This document shows positions 36,290-43,770 of a stretch of 64,000 bases of DNA, piece after piece (position 1 is the stretch's first letter; each line of letters opens with the position of its first letter). The notes under the pieces were generated by a model that was not told the DNA's origin, did not search any database, and saw only the letters and a list, made by a program, of their open reading frames with translations. Source of the DNA: Deltaproteobacteria bacterium. GTDB lineage: Bacteria > Acidobacteriota > Thermoanaerobaculia > Multivoradales > JAHZIX01. The translations under genes were made by a program, and so were the position numbers. The stretch lies in the NCBI GenBank assembly GCA_022601195.1, contig JAHZIX010000023.1:186001-250000 (forward strand), in the 5' to 3' direction.

Positions 36290-37480
36290 ATGTTGGCTTT
36301 CCTAGACCAAGTAGTCGCCGTGACCCTGATGAATTTGAGAGCGCTCAAGGAACGGGCTGCTTCTTCCCTGGTGGCAATAGTCGGCATTGCCGGGGTGGTT
36401 CTGGTGCTAGTAGCCGTCCTTTCCATTGCGGAGGGCTTCCGAGCTACCCTGACCTCTGCCGGTTCGCCGGATACGGCCTTGGTGCTGCGAGCCGGGAGCG
36501 ATACAGAGATGACCAGCGGCCTCACTTTGGAAGACACCAAGATCATCGCCGATTCACCGGAGGTGCTGCGCGATGAACAGGGCGCCGTCGCCTCCGCTGA
36601 GCTCTTTGTCATCATCGCCTTACCCAAAATTTCTACCGGCACTGACGCCAACGTACCTCTGCGCGGGGTGCAGCCGGCGGCTTTTTCCGTTAGAGAGGAT
36701 CTTCGGATCGTGGAGGGGCGAAACTTTGAACCAGGGAGAAATGAAGTGATCGTCGGGCAGGGGGCCCAAGGCCAGTTCGCCGGTCTTGGAGTAGGGGATC
36801 TCATCGAGCTGGGCCAGGCCCAGTGGACGGTGGTTGGGGTCTTCACTACCGGCGGTACCATCGCTGATTCAGAGTTGTGGTGCGACGCCAAGGTATTGCA
36901 GCCAGCCTATCGACGGGGAAATTCCTTTCAGTCGGTCTACAGCAAGCTGAAATCTCCGGAAGCCTTCGAAGCCTTCAAAGACGCCTTGACCTCCGATGCC
37001 CGCCTCAACGTAAAAGTGATGCGGGAGACCGACTACTACGCGGGTCAATCGACCATCCTCATCACTCTGATCCGCACCCTGGGAATCCTCATCGCGATTC
37101 TGATGGGCCTTGGGGCCGTCTTTGGTGCCTTGATCACCATGTATACGGCGGTAGCGAGTCGTACCAGGGAGATTGCTACCCTAAGAGCCATCGGGTTCGC
37201 CTCCATGCCGGTCCTGATCTCAGTGATGGCAGAAGCGCTACTGCTCGCCGTGGTCGGTGGGCTGCTCGGGGCTGGTCTCTCTTTTCTCGTCTTCAACGGC
37301 TATCAGGCAGCGACCATGAACTGGCAGACCTTCAGTCAGGTGACCTTCGCCTTCGCGGTGACTCCAAAGCTCATGATCTTGGGCTTTCTCTATAGCCTCG
37401 CCTTAGGCTTTGTGGGCGGCTTCTTTCCGGCTCTTGCTGCGGCGAGGTTGCCGGTAGCAACGGCCCTACGAGAAGCGTGA
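36290..37480 (+). CDS. FtsX-like ABC permease, second
   Basis: 396 residues with the same layout as the first permease: N-terminal helix (SSLVAIVGIAGVVLVLVAVLSIAEG), periplasmic MacB-like domain and C-terminal FtsX domain with EIATLRAIGFASMPVLISVMAEALLLAVVGG. The two permeases are clearly different in sequence, so a heterodimer is likely (DevBCA- or LolCDE-like architecture with an adaptor). Starts 3 bases after the first permease ends. Confidence 0.93.
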   Translation: MLAFLDQVVAVTLMNLRALKERAASSLVAIVGIAGVVLVLVAVLSIAEGFRATLTSAGSPDTALVLRAGSDTEMTSGLTLEDTKIIADSPEVLRDEQGAVASAELFVIIALPKISTGTDANVPLRGVQPAAFSVREDLRIVEGRNFEPGRNEVIVGQGAQGQFAGLGVGDLIELGQAQWTVVGVFTTGGTIADSELWCDAKVLQPAYRRGNSFQSVYSKLKSPEAFEAFKDALTSDARLNVKVMRETDYYAGQSTILITLIRTLGILIAILMGLGAVFGALITMYTAVASRTREIATLRAIGFASMPVLISVMAEALLLAVVGGLLGAGLSFLVFNGYQAATMNWQTFSQVTFAFAVTPKLMILGFLYSLALGFVGGFFPALAAARLPVATALREA

Positions 37481-37509
37481 GATCCGTAGCACTGCCTAGA
37501 CGGCGTTCC

Positions 37510-37538
37510 TTGCGAACCCCCAGGGCTGGAGATACAAT
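37510..37538 (+). promoter_or_regulatory. Sigma-70-like promoter for citrate synthase
   Basis: TTGCGA and TACAAT are spaced by exactly 17 bases. The predicted leader of about 75 bases contains TGTGG-N7-TCACA at 37565-37581, a dyad near but not equal to a CRP-type site, overlapping GATATC. Promoter identity is inferred from the match only. Confidence 0.45.
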
Positions 37539-37617
37539 GATTGGAGCCATGTCTACACTCGTTGTGTGGGGATATCTCACATAATTCAGGGCAAGCTAGA
37601 GGGGACTCGGAGAGCGA

Positions 37618-38892
37618 ATGAGTACGGCAAAGTTGATCCTCGAGGGAAATGAGTACGAGTTTCCGTTGGTCAGGGGGAGTGAAGGAGAGGTCGGAATCGA
37701 CACGGTCGCCTTGCGCAAGCATACAAACGCGATTTCTCTCGATCCCGGTTATGGCAGCACCGGTTCCTGCCTGAGCGGAATCACTTTTATCGATGGCGAA
37801 AAAGGGATTCTTCGCTACCGCGGCTACGACATCGAGAAGTTGGCGACCGAGTCTAGCTTCGTCGAAGTCTGCTACCTGCTGATCTACGGAGAGCTTCCCA
37901 CCCAAGAGGAGCTACTGAGTTTCAGCGATCGGCTGACCCGCCACACTTTGATCCATGAGGACATGAAGAAGTTCTTCGAGGGCTTCCCGGCGACAGCTCA
38001 TCCCATGGCCATGCTCTCGGCGATGGTGTCTTCGTTGTCCGCCTACTATCCCGGGGCCGGAATCGATGAAGATCTGGATCTCAACATCGTTCGCTTGCTG
38101 GCAAAAGTGAAGACGGTCGCGGCCTTTTCCTACAAGAAGTCCATCGGCCAGCCCTTCATCTATCCCCGTAATAAGTACTCCTACTGTGCCAACTTTCTGC
38201 ACATGATGTTTGCGGTTCCTGCCGAAGACTATGTGCCGCCCAAGGTGCTCATCGACGCTCTGAATCTGTTGTTGGTCCTCCATGCAGACCACGAGCAGAA
38301 TTGCAGCACTTCCACGGTAAGAATGGTCGGTAGTAGTCAAACAAACCTCTACGCCTCGATTTCAGCCGGCATCTCTGCCCTTTGGGGTCCTCTCCATGGG
38401 GGAGCGAACCAAAAAGTTATCGAGCAGTTGAAGATGATCCGCGAAGACGGGTCGAATTTCCGTAAGTACGTCGACCTGGCCAAAGACAAGAGCTCGCCGT
38501 TTCGCCTAATGGGCTTCGGTCACCGTGTTTACAAGAACTTCGATCCACGGGCCAGAATTCTCAAGAAAACCGCCGACGAGGTACTGGATCAGCTGGGGGT
38601 GGACGATCCTCTCTTGGATATCGCCAAACAGCTGGAAGAAGTAGCTCTAGTGGACGACTACTTTGTCAGTCGGAAGCTCTACCCCAACGTTGATTTCTAC
38701 AGTGGGATTATCTACCGGGCGATGGGAATTCCCACCAATATGTTCACCGTGATGTTCGCTCTTGGCCGCATGCCTGGTTGGATCGCCCATTGGAAGGAAA
38801 TGCGCGAAGAGCCACGGGGTCGTATCAATCGACCGCGCCAGATCTATACGGGCCCGACTCAACGCGAAATTAAGCCTCTAGAAGAGCGCTAG
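37618..38892 (+). CDS. gltA: Citrate synthase (hexameric, type II)
   Basis: Condenses oxaloacetate and acetyl-CoA. 424 residues with an N-terminal extension (LDPGYGSTGSCLSGITFIDGE) typical of the NADH-sensitive Gram-negative type. Active-site blocks: ADHEQNCSTSTVR, GPLHGGANQKV (catalytic His) and MGFGHRVYKNFDPRA (catalytic His, citrate-binding Arg). GGAGAG lies 3-4 bases before the ATG. It ends overlapping the converging PGPGW-type gene by 4 bases. Confidence 0.97.
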   Translation: MSTAKLILEGNEYEFPLVRGSEGEVGIDTVALRKHTNAISLDPGYGSTGSCLSGITFIDGEKGILRYRGYDIEKLATESSFVEVCYLLIYGELPTQEELLSFSDRLTRHTLIHEDMKKFFEGFPATAHPMAMLSAMVSSLSAYYPGAGIDEDLDLNIVRLLAKVKTVAAFSYKKSIGQPFIYPRNKYSYCANFLHMMFAVPAEDYVPPKVLIDALNLLLVLHADHEQNCSTSTVRMVGSSQTNLYASISAGISALWGPLHGGANQKVIEQLKMIREDGSNFRKYVDLAKDKSSPFRLMGFGHRVYKNFDPRARILKKTADEVLDQLGVDDPLLDIAKQLEEVALVDDYFVSRKLYPNVDFYSGIIYRAMGIPTNMFTVMFALGRMPGWIAHWKEMREEPRGRINRPRQIYTGPTQREIKPLEER

Positions 38893-39266
38893 TCGCACGA
38901 GCTCTTTGGACAGGAGTCTTCAGGGTCTGCCTTGGGGTGAAACCAGCGGTGGATCCGCCTGCGGAGCTTAATGACTCGACGCCACCCTCGGGGCCAACGG
39001 CGAAACGCCCACCTCAGCAGGTCATAGGCCAGCTCGCTGACCAAGGAGAGCACAGCAGCTCCCACGAAGATGGTCAGAATGCCCTGGATGCCGGGTAGGA
39101 CGAGTCCGGCGATTCCGATCAAGAGAAGTAACCAGCCGGCGAGAAGAAGAAGGAGACGGCTCCACCAAGGGAGAGGTTCTTCTCGCTTCCGAGGGCGTCG
39201 GGCTCGTTTCTGCGGCGCGACGTCTTTGGTCGTATCCTCTGGTGAAGGTTTGGGATTCTGTTTCAA
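38889..39266 (-). CDS. Small membrane protein, PGPGW-like
   Basis: 125 residues with Lys/Arg-rich N-terminus, two closely spaced hydrophobic helices (LLLLAGWLLLLIGIAGLVLPG and ILTIFVGAAVLSLVSEL), then an Arg/Trp-rich basic region. The helix-LPGIQGILTIFVG-helix pattern resembles the PGPGW transmembrane family, though the PGPGW words themselves are altered. Function unknown. It is transcribed away from the Fur-family gene. Confidence 0.65.
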   Translation of the reverse strand: MKQNPKPSPEDTTKDVAPQKRARRPRKREEPLPWWSRLLLLLAGWLLLLIGIAGLVLPGIQGILTIFVGAAVLSLVSELAYDLLRWAFRRWPRGWRRVIKLRRRIHRWFHPKADPEDSCPKSSCD

Positions 39267-39287
39267 GGCTACTTCTCTGCTATACGG

Positions 39288-39303
39288 AGCTTGGCGCCAA
39301 GCT
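39288..39303. promoter_or_regulatory. 16-bp perfect palindrome in the divergent gap before the fur-family gene
   Basis: AGCTTGGCGCCAAGCT reads identically on both strands and sits 22 bases upstream of the minus-strand membrane protein and 119 bases before the Fur-family start. This is a strong candidate operator for a dimeric repressor; it does not resemble the AT-rich E. coli Fur box. Confidence 0.45.
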
Positions 39304-39421
39304 GGGAGCTCTCGAACCTTTTCTTCCGCCCTTGGGCGATGATTCTATGACCTGTTGTGGGAAGTTCTTTGGCGCGGCCCGTAGGGTGCTGCAGCGGGTA
39401 GTAGAATCGAGGTGAGGCTAT

Positions 39422-39868
39422 ATGCAGCGAGAAAAAGAACAATTCGTGCGTTTTCTTCGCAACCGGGGCCAGAGGGTTACGGCAGAGCGCTTGGTGCTTT
39501 TCGATGAGATCTATGCCCAGCATAGCCATCTGGATGCTGAAGCGTTGCTCGATGCCATGAAGCTGAAGGGTCGAAAGATCTCCCGCGCTACCGTATATCG
39601 CAATCTGGACCTACTGGTGGAGTGTGGTTTGGTTCGCAAGCAGCGCCTTGGCCGCGACCGCTTTGTCTATGAGCATGTCCATCCCGGCCAGAGGCATGAC
39701 CACCTGGTCTGTCGTCAGTGTGGCCGAATCGTGGAGTTCGTTAGCGCTGGCATTGCCGCTCTCCAGGGAGAGATCTGTCGCGCTCACGGATTCGATTCCC
39801 AACACCACACTTTGCAAATCTTGGGTCTCTGCAAAGACTGCTCCGACAGCAAAGGTGAGAACGGCTGA
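39422..39868 (+). CDS. fur: Fur-family metalloregulator
   Basis: 148 residues: N-terminal winged helix (RVTAERLVLFDEIYAQHSHLDAEALL ... SRATVYRNLDLLVECGLV is the recognition region) and a C-terminal dimerisation domain with HDHLVCRQCGRIVEF and CKDC zinc sites. Which metal or peroxide signal it senses (Fur, Zur, PerR, Nur) cannot be told from this sequence. The next gene, on the opposite strand, abuts its stop exactly. Confidence 0.9.
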   Translation: MQREKEQFVRFLRNRGQRVTAERLVLFDEIYAQHSHLDAEALLDAMKLKGRKISRATVYRNLDLLVECGLVRKQRLGRDRFVYEHVHPGQRHDHLVCRQCGRIVEFVSAGIAALQGEICRAHGFDSQHHTLQILGLCKDCSDSKGENG

Positions 39869-40300
39869 TTAGACTGCAAGTTGGCGGTCCATCTCGAAGC
39901 CGGCGACTTCCAGGTCCCGAGTCAGTGCAAACTTCCAGATGCCGATTTCATCCATGGGTATGCACAAAACTTCGTTGCATTCGGCAGGTAGTTGCAGGTC
40001 TTCCTCGTAGATAGAGGTGACTTGGCGCCGTCCCAGACGACCAGCGAGATAGCCGAGTTGAAAAAGGAGGTTTGCTCCAGGAGGAGCCAACTTCCGATCC
40101 TTTCCGGCCGCAGTTAGTAGAACGATCACGTAGGCATTGGAGGCGTAGTTCTCAAATCGCTCTACGACCGTTTCCTCGGGATGCTCCTTCGAGGGCAGTA
40201 GGATGGGCCGCAGACCGGCATCTTCCAGGAACGCGCGAACTCGCCGTTGCAGGGGGCAACCCTTACGGTGAATCAGAAAAACGTTCTTGTTTCGGCTCAT
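39869..40300 (-). CDS. TIR-like (CAP12/Pycsar-type) domain protein with altered catalytic position
   Basis: 143 residues, a single domain resembling the predicted nucleotide-binding TIR-like family (PF10137 type). Family landmarks: KNVFLIHRKG, AFLEDAGLRPILL, VERFENYASNAYVIVLLT, then LGYLAGRLGRRQV, IYEEDLQLP, CIPMDEIGIWKFALTRDLEVAGFEMD. Family members normally read N-V-x-F-E-L-G-Y where Glu is catalytic; here the codon is CAA, giving FQLG (Gln81), and the HGxx motif is HRKG. NAD hydrolysis would be predicted lost. There is no fused sensor domain (STING, cyclase-linked) and no defence neighbour. Role unknown. Confidence 0.8.
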   Translation of the reverse strand: MSRNKNVFLIHRKGCPLQRRVRAFLEDAGLRPILLPSKEHPEETVVERFENYASNAYVIVLLTAAGKDRKLAPPGANLLFQLGYLAGRLGRRQVTSIYEEDLQLPAECNEVLCIPMDEIGIWKFALTRDLEVAGFEMDRQLAV

Positions 40301-40427
40301 CTTGAGGTCCTACGGCTCCTAGTCGATCCTGACATCTTACCAGTCTCCGAGCAGCCGGTGGGAGAGCTCCTTCTGGTTCCGGGCAAGCCGTGCAATCGAC
40401 CTCTGGAGGAGATCTGGGAGGGAGCGA

Positions 40428-40456
40428 TTGATCTCTGAGCTTCAGGTTCTTATTCT
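40428..40456 (+). promoter_or_regulatory. Sigma-70-like promoter upstream of dctP
   Basis: TTGATC and TATTCT are separated by exactly 17 bases, with four of six matches in each box. Leader of about 80 bases to the dctP ATG. Inferred by match only. Confidence 0.35.
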
Positions 40457-40545
40457 CCGAGGGTGAGTTTCTGGGGGCCCCGGTAAGACATATCTCCCGG
40501 TGGTAGCATGAAGCCTCAACTTTTTAAGATTCGGGAGGAGTTCCC

Positions 40546-41655
40546 ATGAAACGTCGGCAGTTTGTGAAGACGGGTTTGGCTGCAGCAGCAAGCGCTGGCC
40601 TTCTCGGTGCCTGTCGGGGGCCTCAGGAGGGTGCGCCGGCGGTTCACACGGACACTCGGGTCACCTGGCGAATCGCCTCTAGCTTTCCTCGAGGCCTGGA
40701 CACCATTTACGGTGCGGCGGAAGTCCTCGCCGAGCGGGTCGAGGCCCTTTCCGAGGGTCGTTTCCGCATCCGCGTTTACCCGGCTGGAGAGCTTGTTCCC
40801 GGTCTTCAAGTACTCGACGCGGTTCAGCAGGGCACGGTCCATGCCGGTCATACGGCAGGCTATTACTTCACGGGAAAGAACCCTGCATTGGCCTTTGATA
40901 CCTGCGTGCCCTTCGGCCTCACCTCTCGCCAACAGACAGCCTGGTTGACAGAGGGGGGCGGGCTCGAGCTTCTGCGGCCTCTCTTTGCTGACTTCAATGT
41001 TCTCAACTTTCCGGCGGGAAATACCGGCTCTCAGATGGGGGGGTGGTTCAAGAAAGAAATCGCCGGAACCGCTGATCTTCAGGGTCTCAAGATGCGCATT
41101 CCTGGCTTGGGTGGGCAGGTGATGAGCCGACTTGGCGCCACTGTACAGGTGTTAGCCGGAGGAGATATCTACCCAGCTTTGGAGCGGGGAGCGATCGACG
41201 CGACAGAGTGGGTAGGGCCTTACGACGACGAAAAGCTGGGGTTCCATAAGATCGCCAAGCTTTATTACTACCCAGGCTGGTGGGAGCCAGGGCCGAATTT
41301 GAGTTTCTATGTAAACTTGGATGCCTGGGCAAAGTTGCCGGCGGCCTACCAGCAGATGTTCGAAGTGGCCGCAGCGGAGTCAGCAACGGTCATGCAGGCC
41401 CGATACGATGCCCGGAATCCGGCGGCTCTGAGTCGAATCGTCGCTTCGGGCGTTCAGCTAAGGCCCTTTTCTCGAGATGTGATGGAGGCTGCTGCCCTGG
41501 CCACGGAGTCTCTTCTAGAGGAGGAGGCTGCTGGAGATCCTGCCTACCGAAGAGTCTATGCTGCTTGGAAAAAGTCGAAGCAAGAGTACTTTCAATGGTT
41601 TGGAACTGCTGAGCTGGCCTACGATAGCTTTGCCTTCCCGCGAGTGGGTGCTTAG
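40546..41655 (+). CDS. dctP: TRAP transporter substrate-binding protein (DctP; TakP-like)
   Basis: 369 residues. The N-terminus has twin arginines (MKRRQFVKTG) and a lipobox GLLGAC (Cys23), so a Tat-exported lipoprotein is likely. The core has the DctP pattern, with GLKMRIPGLGGQVMSRLGA and the EWVGPYDDEKLGFHKIAKLYYYPGWWEPG block, which closely resembles the TakP branch that binds 2-oxo acids. GGGAGGAG lies 6 bases before the ATG. The permeases dctQM are about 17 kb away in this window and could be its partners. Confidence 0.92.
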   Translation: MKRRQFVKTGLAAAASAGLLGACRGPQEGAPAVHTDTRVTWRIASSFPRGLDTIYGAAEVLAERVEALSEGRFRIRVYPAGELVPGLQVLDAVQQGTVHAGHTAGYYFTGKNPALAFDTCVPFGLTSRQQTAWLTEGGGLELLRPLFADFNVLNFPAGNTGSQMGGWFKKEIAGTADLQGLKMRIPGLGGQVMSRLGATVQVLAGGDIYPALERGAIDATEWVGPYDDEKLGFHKIAKLYYYPGWWEPGPNLSFYVNLDAWAKLPAAYQQMFEVAAAESATVMQARYDARNPAALSRIVASGVQLRPFSRDVMEAAALATESLLEEEAAGDPAYRRVYAAWKKSKQEYFQWFGTAELAYDSFAFPRVGA

Positions 41656-41766
41656 CTAATCAGGATGAAAATCCCTTGGCTGCAAGCTGGAGATAGATAG
41701 ACCCTGAACTCCTGGCCGTGCCGACAAAGGGCTTTCTCCCGGGATACTTGGCCCGGAATTCTGCAT

Positions 41767-41795
41767 CGAGAGACAGCCTCCGGTGTTATCTCTCG
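41767..41795. terminator. Hairpin in the convergent gap between dctP and the ApbE-like gene
   Basis: CGAGAGA and TCTCTCG are perfect arms with a 15-base loop that can pair further through ACA/TGT. No T run follows on either strand, so it may be a weak bidirectional terminator or a structural relic. Confidence 0.4.
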
Positions 41796-41799
41796 GCCT

Positions 41800-42846
41800 C
41801 TACCGGGTACGAAGATCGGCCCAGTGATAGGTGCTCAACAATGGGGCGCCAGTACCAGTACCTAGCAACCAGAGAATAGAGGGTGCGGGCTTGAGGCCAC
41901 CGAGCCGCATTTGCCCTTCTCGTTGTCCCAGAATCAGGAGAGAGGCAGCGAGGCCTTCCGCGTCGGCAGCCAACTCGGTGACGGCGACCACTCCCGCGAC
42001 TCCTTCCGAGGGTCGACCGCTACGTTGATCAAGGTAGGTAGAGAAGGTCTCCCCGGCTGCGGTTAGGGGGTGGTCGTCGAAGCGGACAGAAGTCATGCAC
42101 TGCCCAGAGAGCCAAACATCCTCGAAGTCCTCGGCAATTCCTTCCAGGCTCGGCAGTAGGGCTCGCCAGCCTTGACCCTCAGGGCCGTCTCCGGCACCGC
42201 ATCGATAGGTACCTAGCTCGACGTAGGCGTTGTTGGAGCCGTGCTCCGCGAGCACTCTCATGGCTTGGTCGAGGGCGAATCCTTTGGTGAAGGCACGGAG
42301 CTCCAGAGTGGTTCCTGGAGCTAACGTCGCCCTTCCCGAATCGATGTCGAGCTTCAAGTTATTGCAGGAGGATCGGGCAGCCGCAGCGGTGAGGGAGGTC
42401 GCGGTGGGCAAGCTATCCGCAGGCGACGGCACTCCCCACAGCCGGTAGACAGGACCGCCAACGGGACCATGGGCTCCCCGAGACCAGAAACAAAAATTGA
42501 GGGCTCGCTCAAGGAGAGCGAAGAGCCGTTGGTCCAGCACGAGTCCTTTTTCCCCCGCTTCGTTGAGCTGAGCAACTCCACCCTTCTCGGAGGGAGTGTT
42601 TGCGGTGAGCCGTTCGATCTTTCGTATTTCTTTGACCACGGCCTGTACCGCCTGCTCCGCCTGGTCGGTTGGAAGGTCGCGAATCTCGATCTCCATTGCT
42701 TCGCCGAAAGCGGTCGTGGCTACTCTGATGGGTTGGTTGAAGTGAGAGGGGCTGGGATCGGCTGCCGAGATTCCGCCAGGAGTCAGCGACGCAACGAGTA
42801 GGTAGACGGCAAGGGTGGCCGGGCGAAGGGGAGGTAGTACTTTCAT
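41800..42846 (-). CDS. ApbE-like (FAD:protein FMN transferase) exported protein, divergent
   Basis: 348 residues with an N-terminal signal peptide. The ApbE fold is recognised by GAHGPVGGPVYRLWG, LRAFTKGFALDQAMRVL and QRSGRPSEGVAGVVAVTELAADAEG. Canonical ApbE has DxGGxAKG, H-I-x-DP and ADALATAL; here these are ELRAFTKG, STYLDQ and AEGLAASL. By alignment the metal-binding Asp and Thr of the last motif become Glu297 and Ala301. It may be a catalytically altered paralogue rather than a working flavin transferase. No Rnf/Nqr target is adjacent. Confidence 0.75.
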   Translation of the reverse strand: MKVLPPLRPATLAVYLLVASLTPGGISAADPSPSHFNQPIRVATTAFGEAMEIEIRDLPTDQAEQAVQAVVKEIRKIERLTANTPSEKGGVAQLNEAGEKGLVLDQRLFALLERALNFCFWSRGAHGPVGGPVYRLWGVPSPADSLPTATSLTAAAARSSCNNLKLDIDSGRATLAPGTTLELRAFTKGFALDQAMRVLAEHGSNNAYVELGTYRCGAGDGPEGQGWRALLPSLEGIAEDFEDVWLSGQCMTSVRFDDHPLTAAGETFSTYLDQRSGRPSEGVAGVVAVTELAADAEGLAASLLILGQREGQMRLGGLKPAPSILWLLGTGTGAPLLSTYHWADLRTR

Positions 42847-43201
42847 GTCCTACATCATAACCGCGTCAGAGTCAGATCGAGGCGGATCGGGGACGTCCCG
42901 GCCAAGGCCTCTTCTGATTCAGGGCAAGAGGATCGGCCACGTCTCAAGAAAGTGTGGAGACTTGAGCTATTTGACTCATTCGTAAGCGATGCGTTTTCTA
43001 TACCGTCGGTGGACCTAGGGTTCTTTCGTTCGCAGCAGGCCGTCCTCAGCAAACTGAGGTCCTCAACAGGAAGAGGTTGGGTGAGCCGAGAGGCCCAGAG
43101 ATAAAACCCGTCAAGGGTTTTGGTGGAAACGGTTCTGGCCAATTTTGTGGTTGAGCTGCTGGCTGCCAAATCCCTCACATCGACTCGAAGGAGTGGTTGA
43201 G
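42847..43201. other. 355-base gap upstream of the cysteine-rich gene, with hairpins
   Basis: No gene recognised. It contains two perfect stem-loops: CCTCAG-CAAA-CTGAGG at 43044-43059 and AAAACCC-GTCAA-GGGTTTT at 43103-43121, 80-140 bases before the cysteine-rich gene. TTGACT at 42971 and TATACC at 42999 are 22 bases apart, too far for a standard promoter. The hairpins may form a structured leader. Confidence 0.5.
43103..43121 (+). promoter_or_regulatory. Perfect 7-bp hairpin in the leader of the cysteine-rich gene
   Basis: AAAACCC, loop GTCAA, GGGTTTT. Not followed by a T run, so not a standard terminator for a plus-strand transcript. A second hairpin lies just upstream at 43044-43059. Confidence 0.4.
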
Positions 43202-43600
43202 ATGAAGAATCCTAAGACCTTGGCTCTGTTGACCCTATGTTTCTCGGTTACCCTCTCTGCAATGGGGGCGTCTTCAGTAGAAGCGCCGAATTCGCCAGAT
43301 TCGCAGCTCCTCAAAGTGTCTGAGCAAGACTGCGCCACCACTTCGCCAGGCACGGGGGAGGGGCTCTTCGAAGATCTTGGAACCAAGCTCGATAGAGCTT
43401 TTGGCGCTGAGAATCGAGCCGATTGTTACGTCGAGAGTCGCTCCACACGCTACTGTGCCCAGCAGTGTTTCCATCCCCAATACCCCGGAACACTACGCTA
43501 TACCCTCTATGAGCGAGTCTGCTGTTCCAACGGCAACTGTGGTGGTTGGTCTTGGGCAGGTACCTATTGCTCCAATGAAGGGTGTCACGACGCATCGTGA
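43202..43600 (+). CDS. Secreted cysteine-rich small protein, unknown
   Basis: 132 residues with a clear signal peptide (MKNPKTLALLTLCFSVTLSA, cleavage near VEA). The mature part has nine Cys, eight of them between residues 75 and 128 in the pattern C75, C85, C89, C107-C108, C113, C123, C128, with aromatic and Gly residues between. This suggests a compact disulphide-bonded domain. I recognise no family. GAAGGAG lies about 8 bases before the ATG. A small frame at 43638 follows. The role (toxin-like, inhibitor, matrix) is not decidable. Confidence 0.7.
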   Translation: MKNPKTLALLTLCFSVTLSAMGASSVEAPNSPDSQLLKVSEQDCATTSPGTGEGLFEDLGTKLDRAFGAENRADCYVESRSTRYCAQQCFHPQYPGTLRYTLYERVCCSNGNCGGWSWAGTYCSNEGCHDAS

Positions 43601-43637
43601 GGCCCTCCGGCCTACTCTTCGTAGAGGAATTACCCCA

Positions 43638-43739
43638 ATGACCTGGTGGAACAAGGGTGTGCTGGATGCGGTGAAAAATACCGGAGAGGTGATTTCAGGT
43701 GAGCTGCGAGCTTTCTTTCAGTCGCACCTGGGGAGCTAG
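43638..43739 (+). CDS. Possible 33-residue peptide
   Basis: ATG frame encoding MTWWNKGVLDAVKNTGEVI and a GELRAFFQSHLGS end, which would make an amphipathic helix. AGAGGAA lies about 8 bases before the ATG. It follows the cysteine-rich gene by 37 bases on the same strand. No family is recognised and it may be chance; codon content is plausible but the frame is short. Confidence 0.3.
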   Translation: MTWWNKGVLDAVKNTGEVISGELRAFFQSHLGS

Positions 43740-43770
43740 TGAGCTTCGGAAGCTTTCCGAGAGTGGGGCC

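Noticed and set aside
39869..40300. TIR-like gene as part of a full Pycsar/CBASS defence system
   Set aside because: No cyclase, sensor or accessory gene is adjacent, and the active-site Glu is altered.
43377..43637. Overlapping plus frame in the cysteine-rich gene
   Set aside because: It is an alternate-frame shadow of the cysteine-rich protein; only its last 33 codons have a separate start signal.
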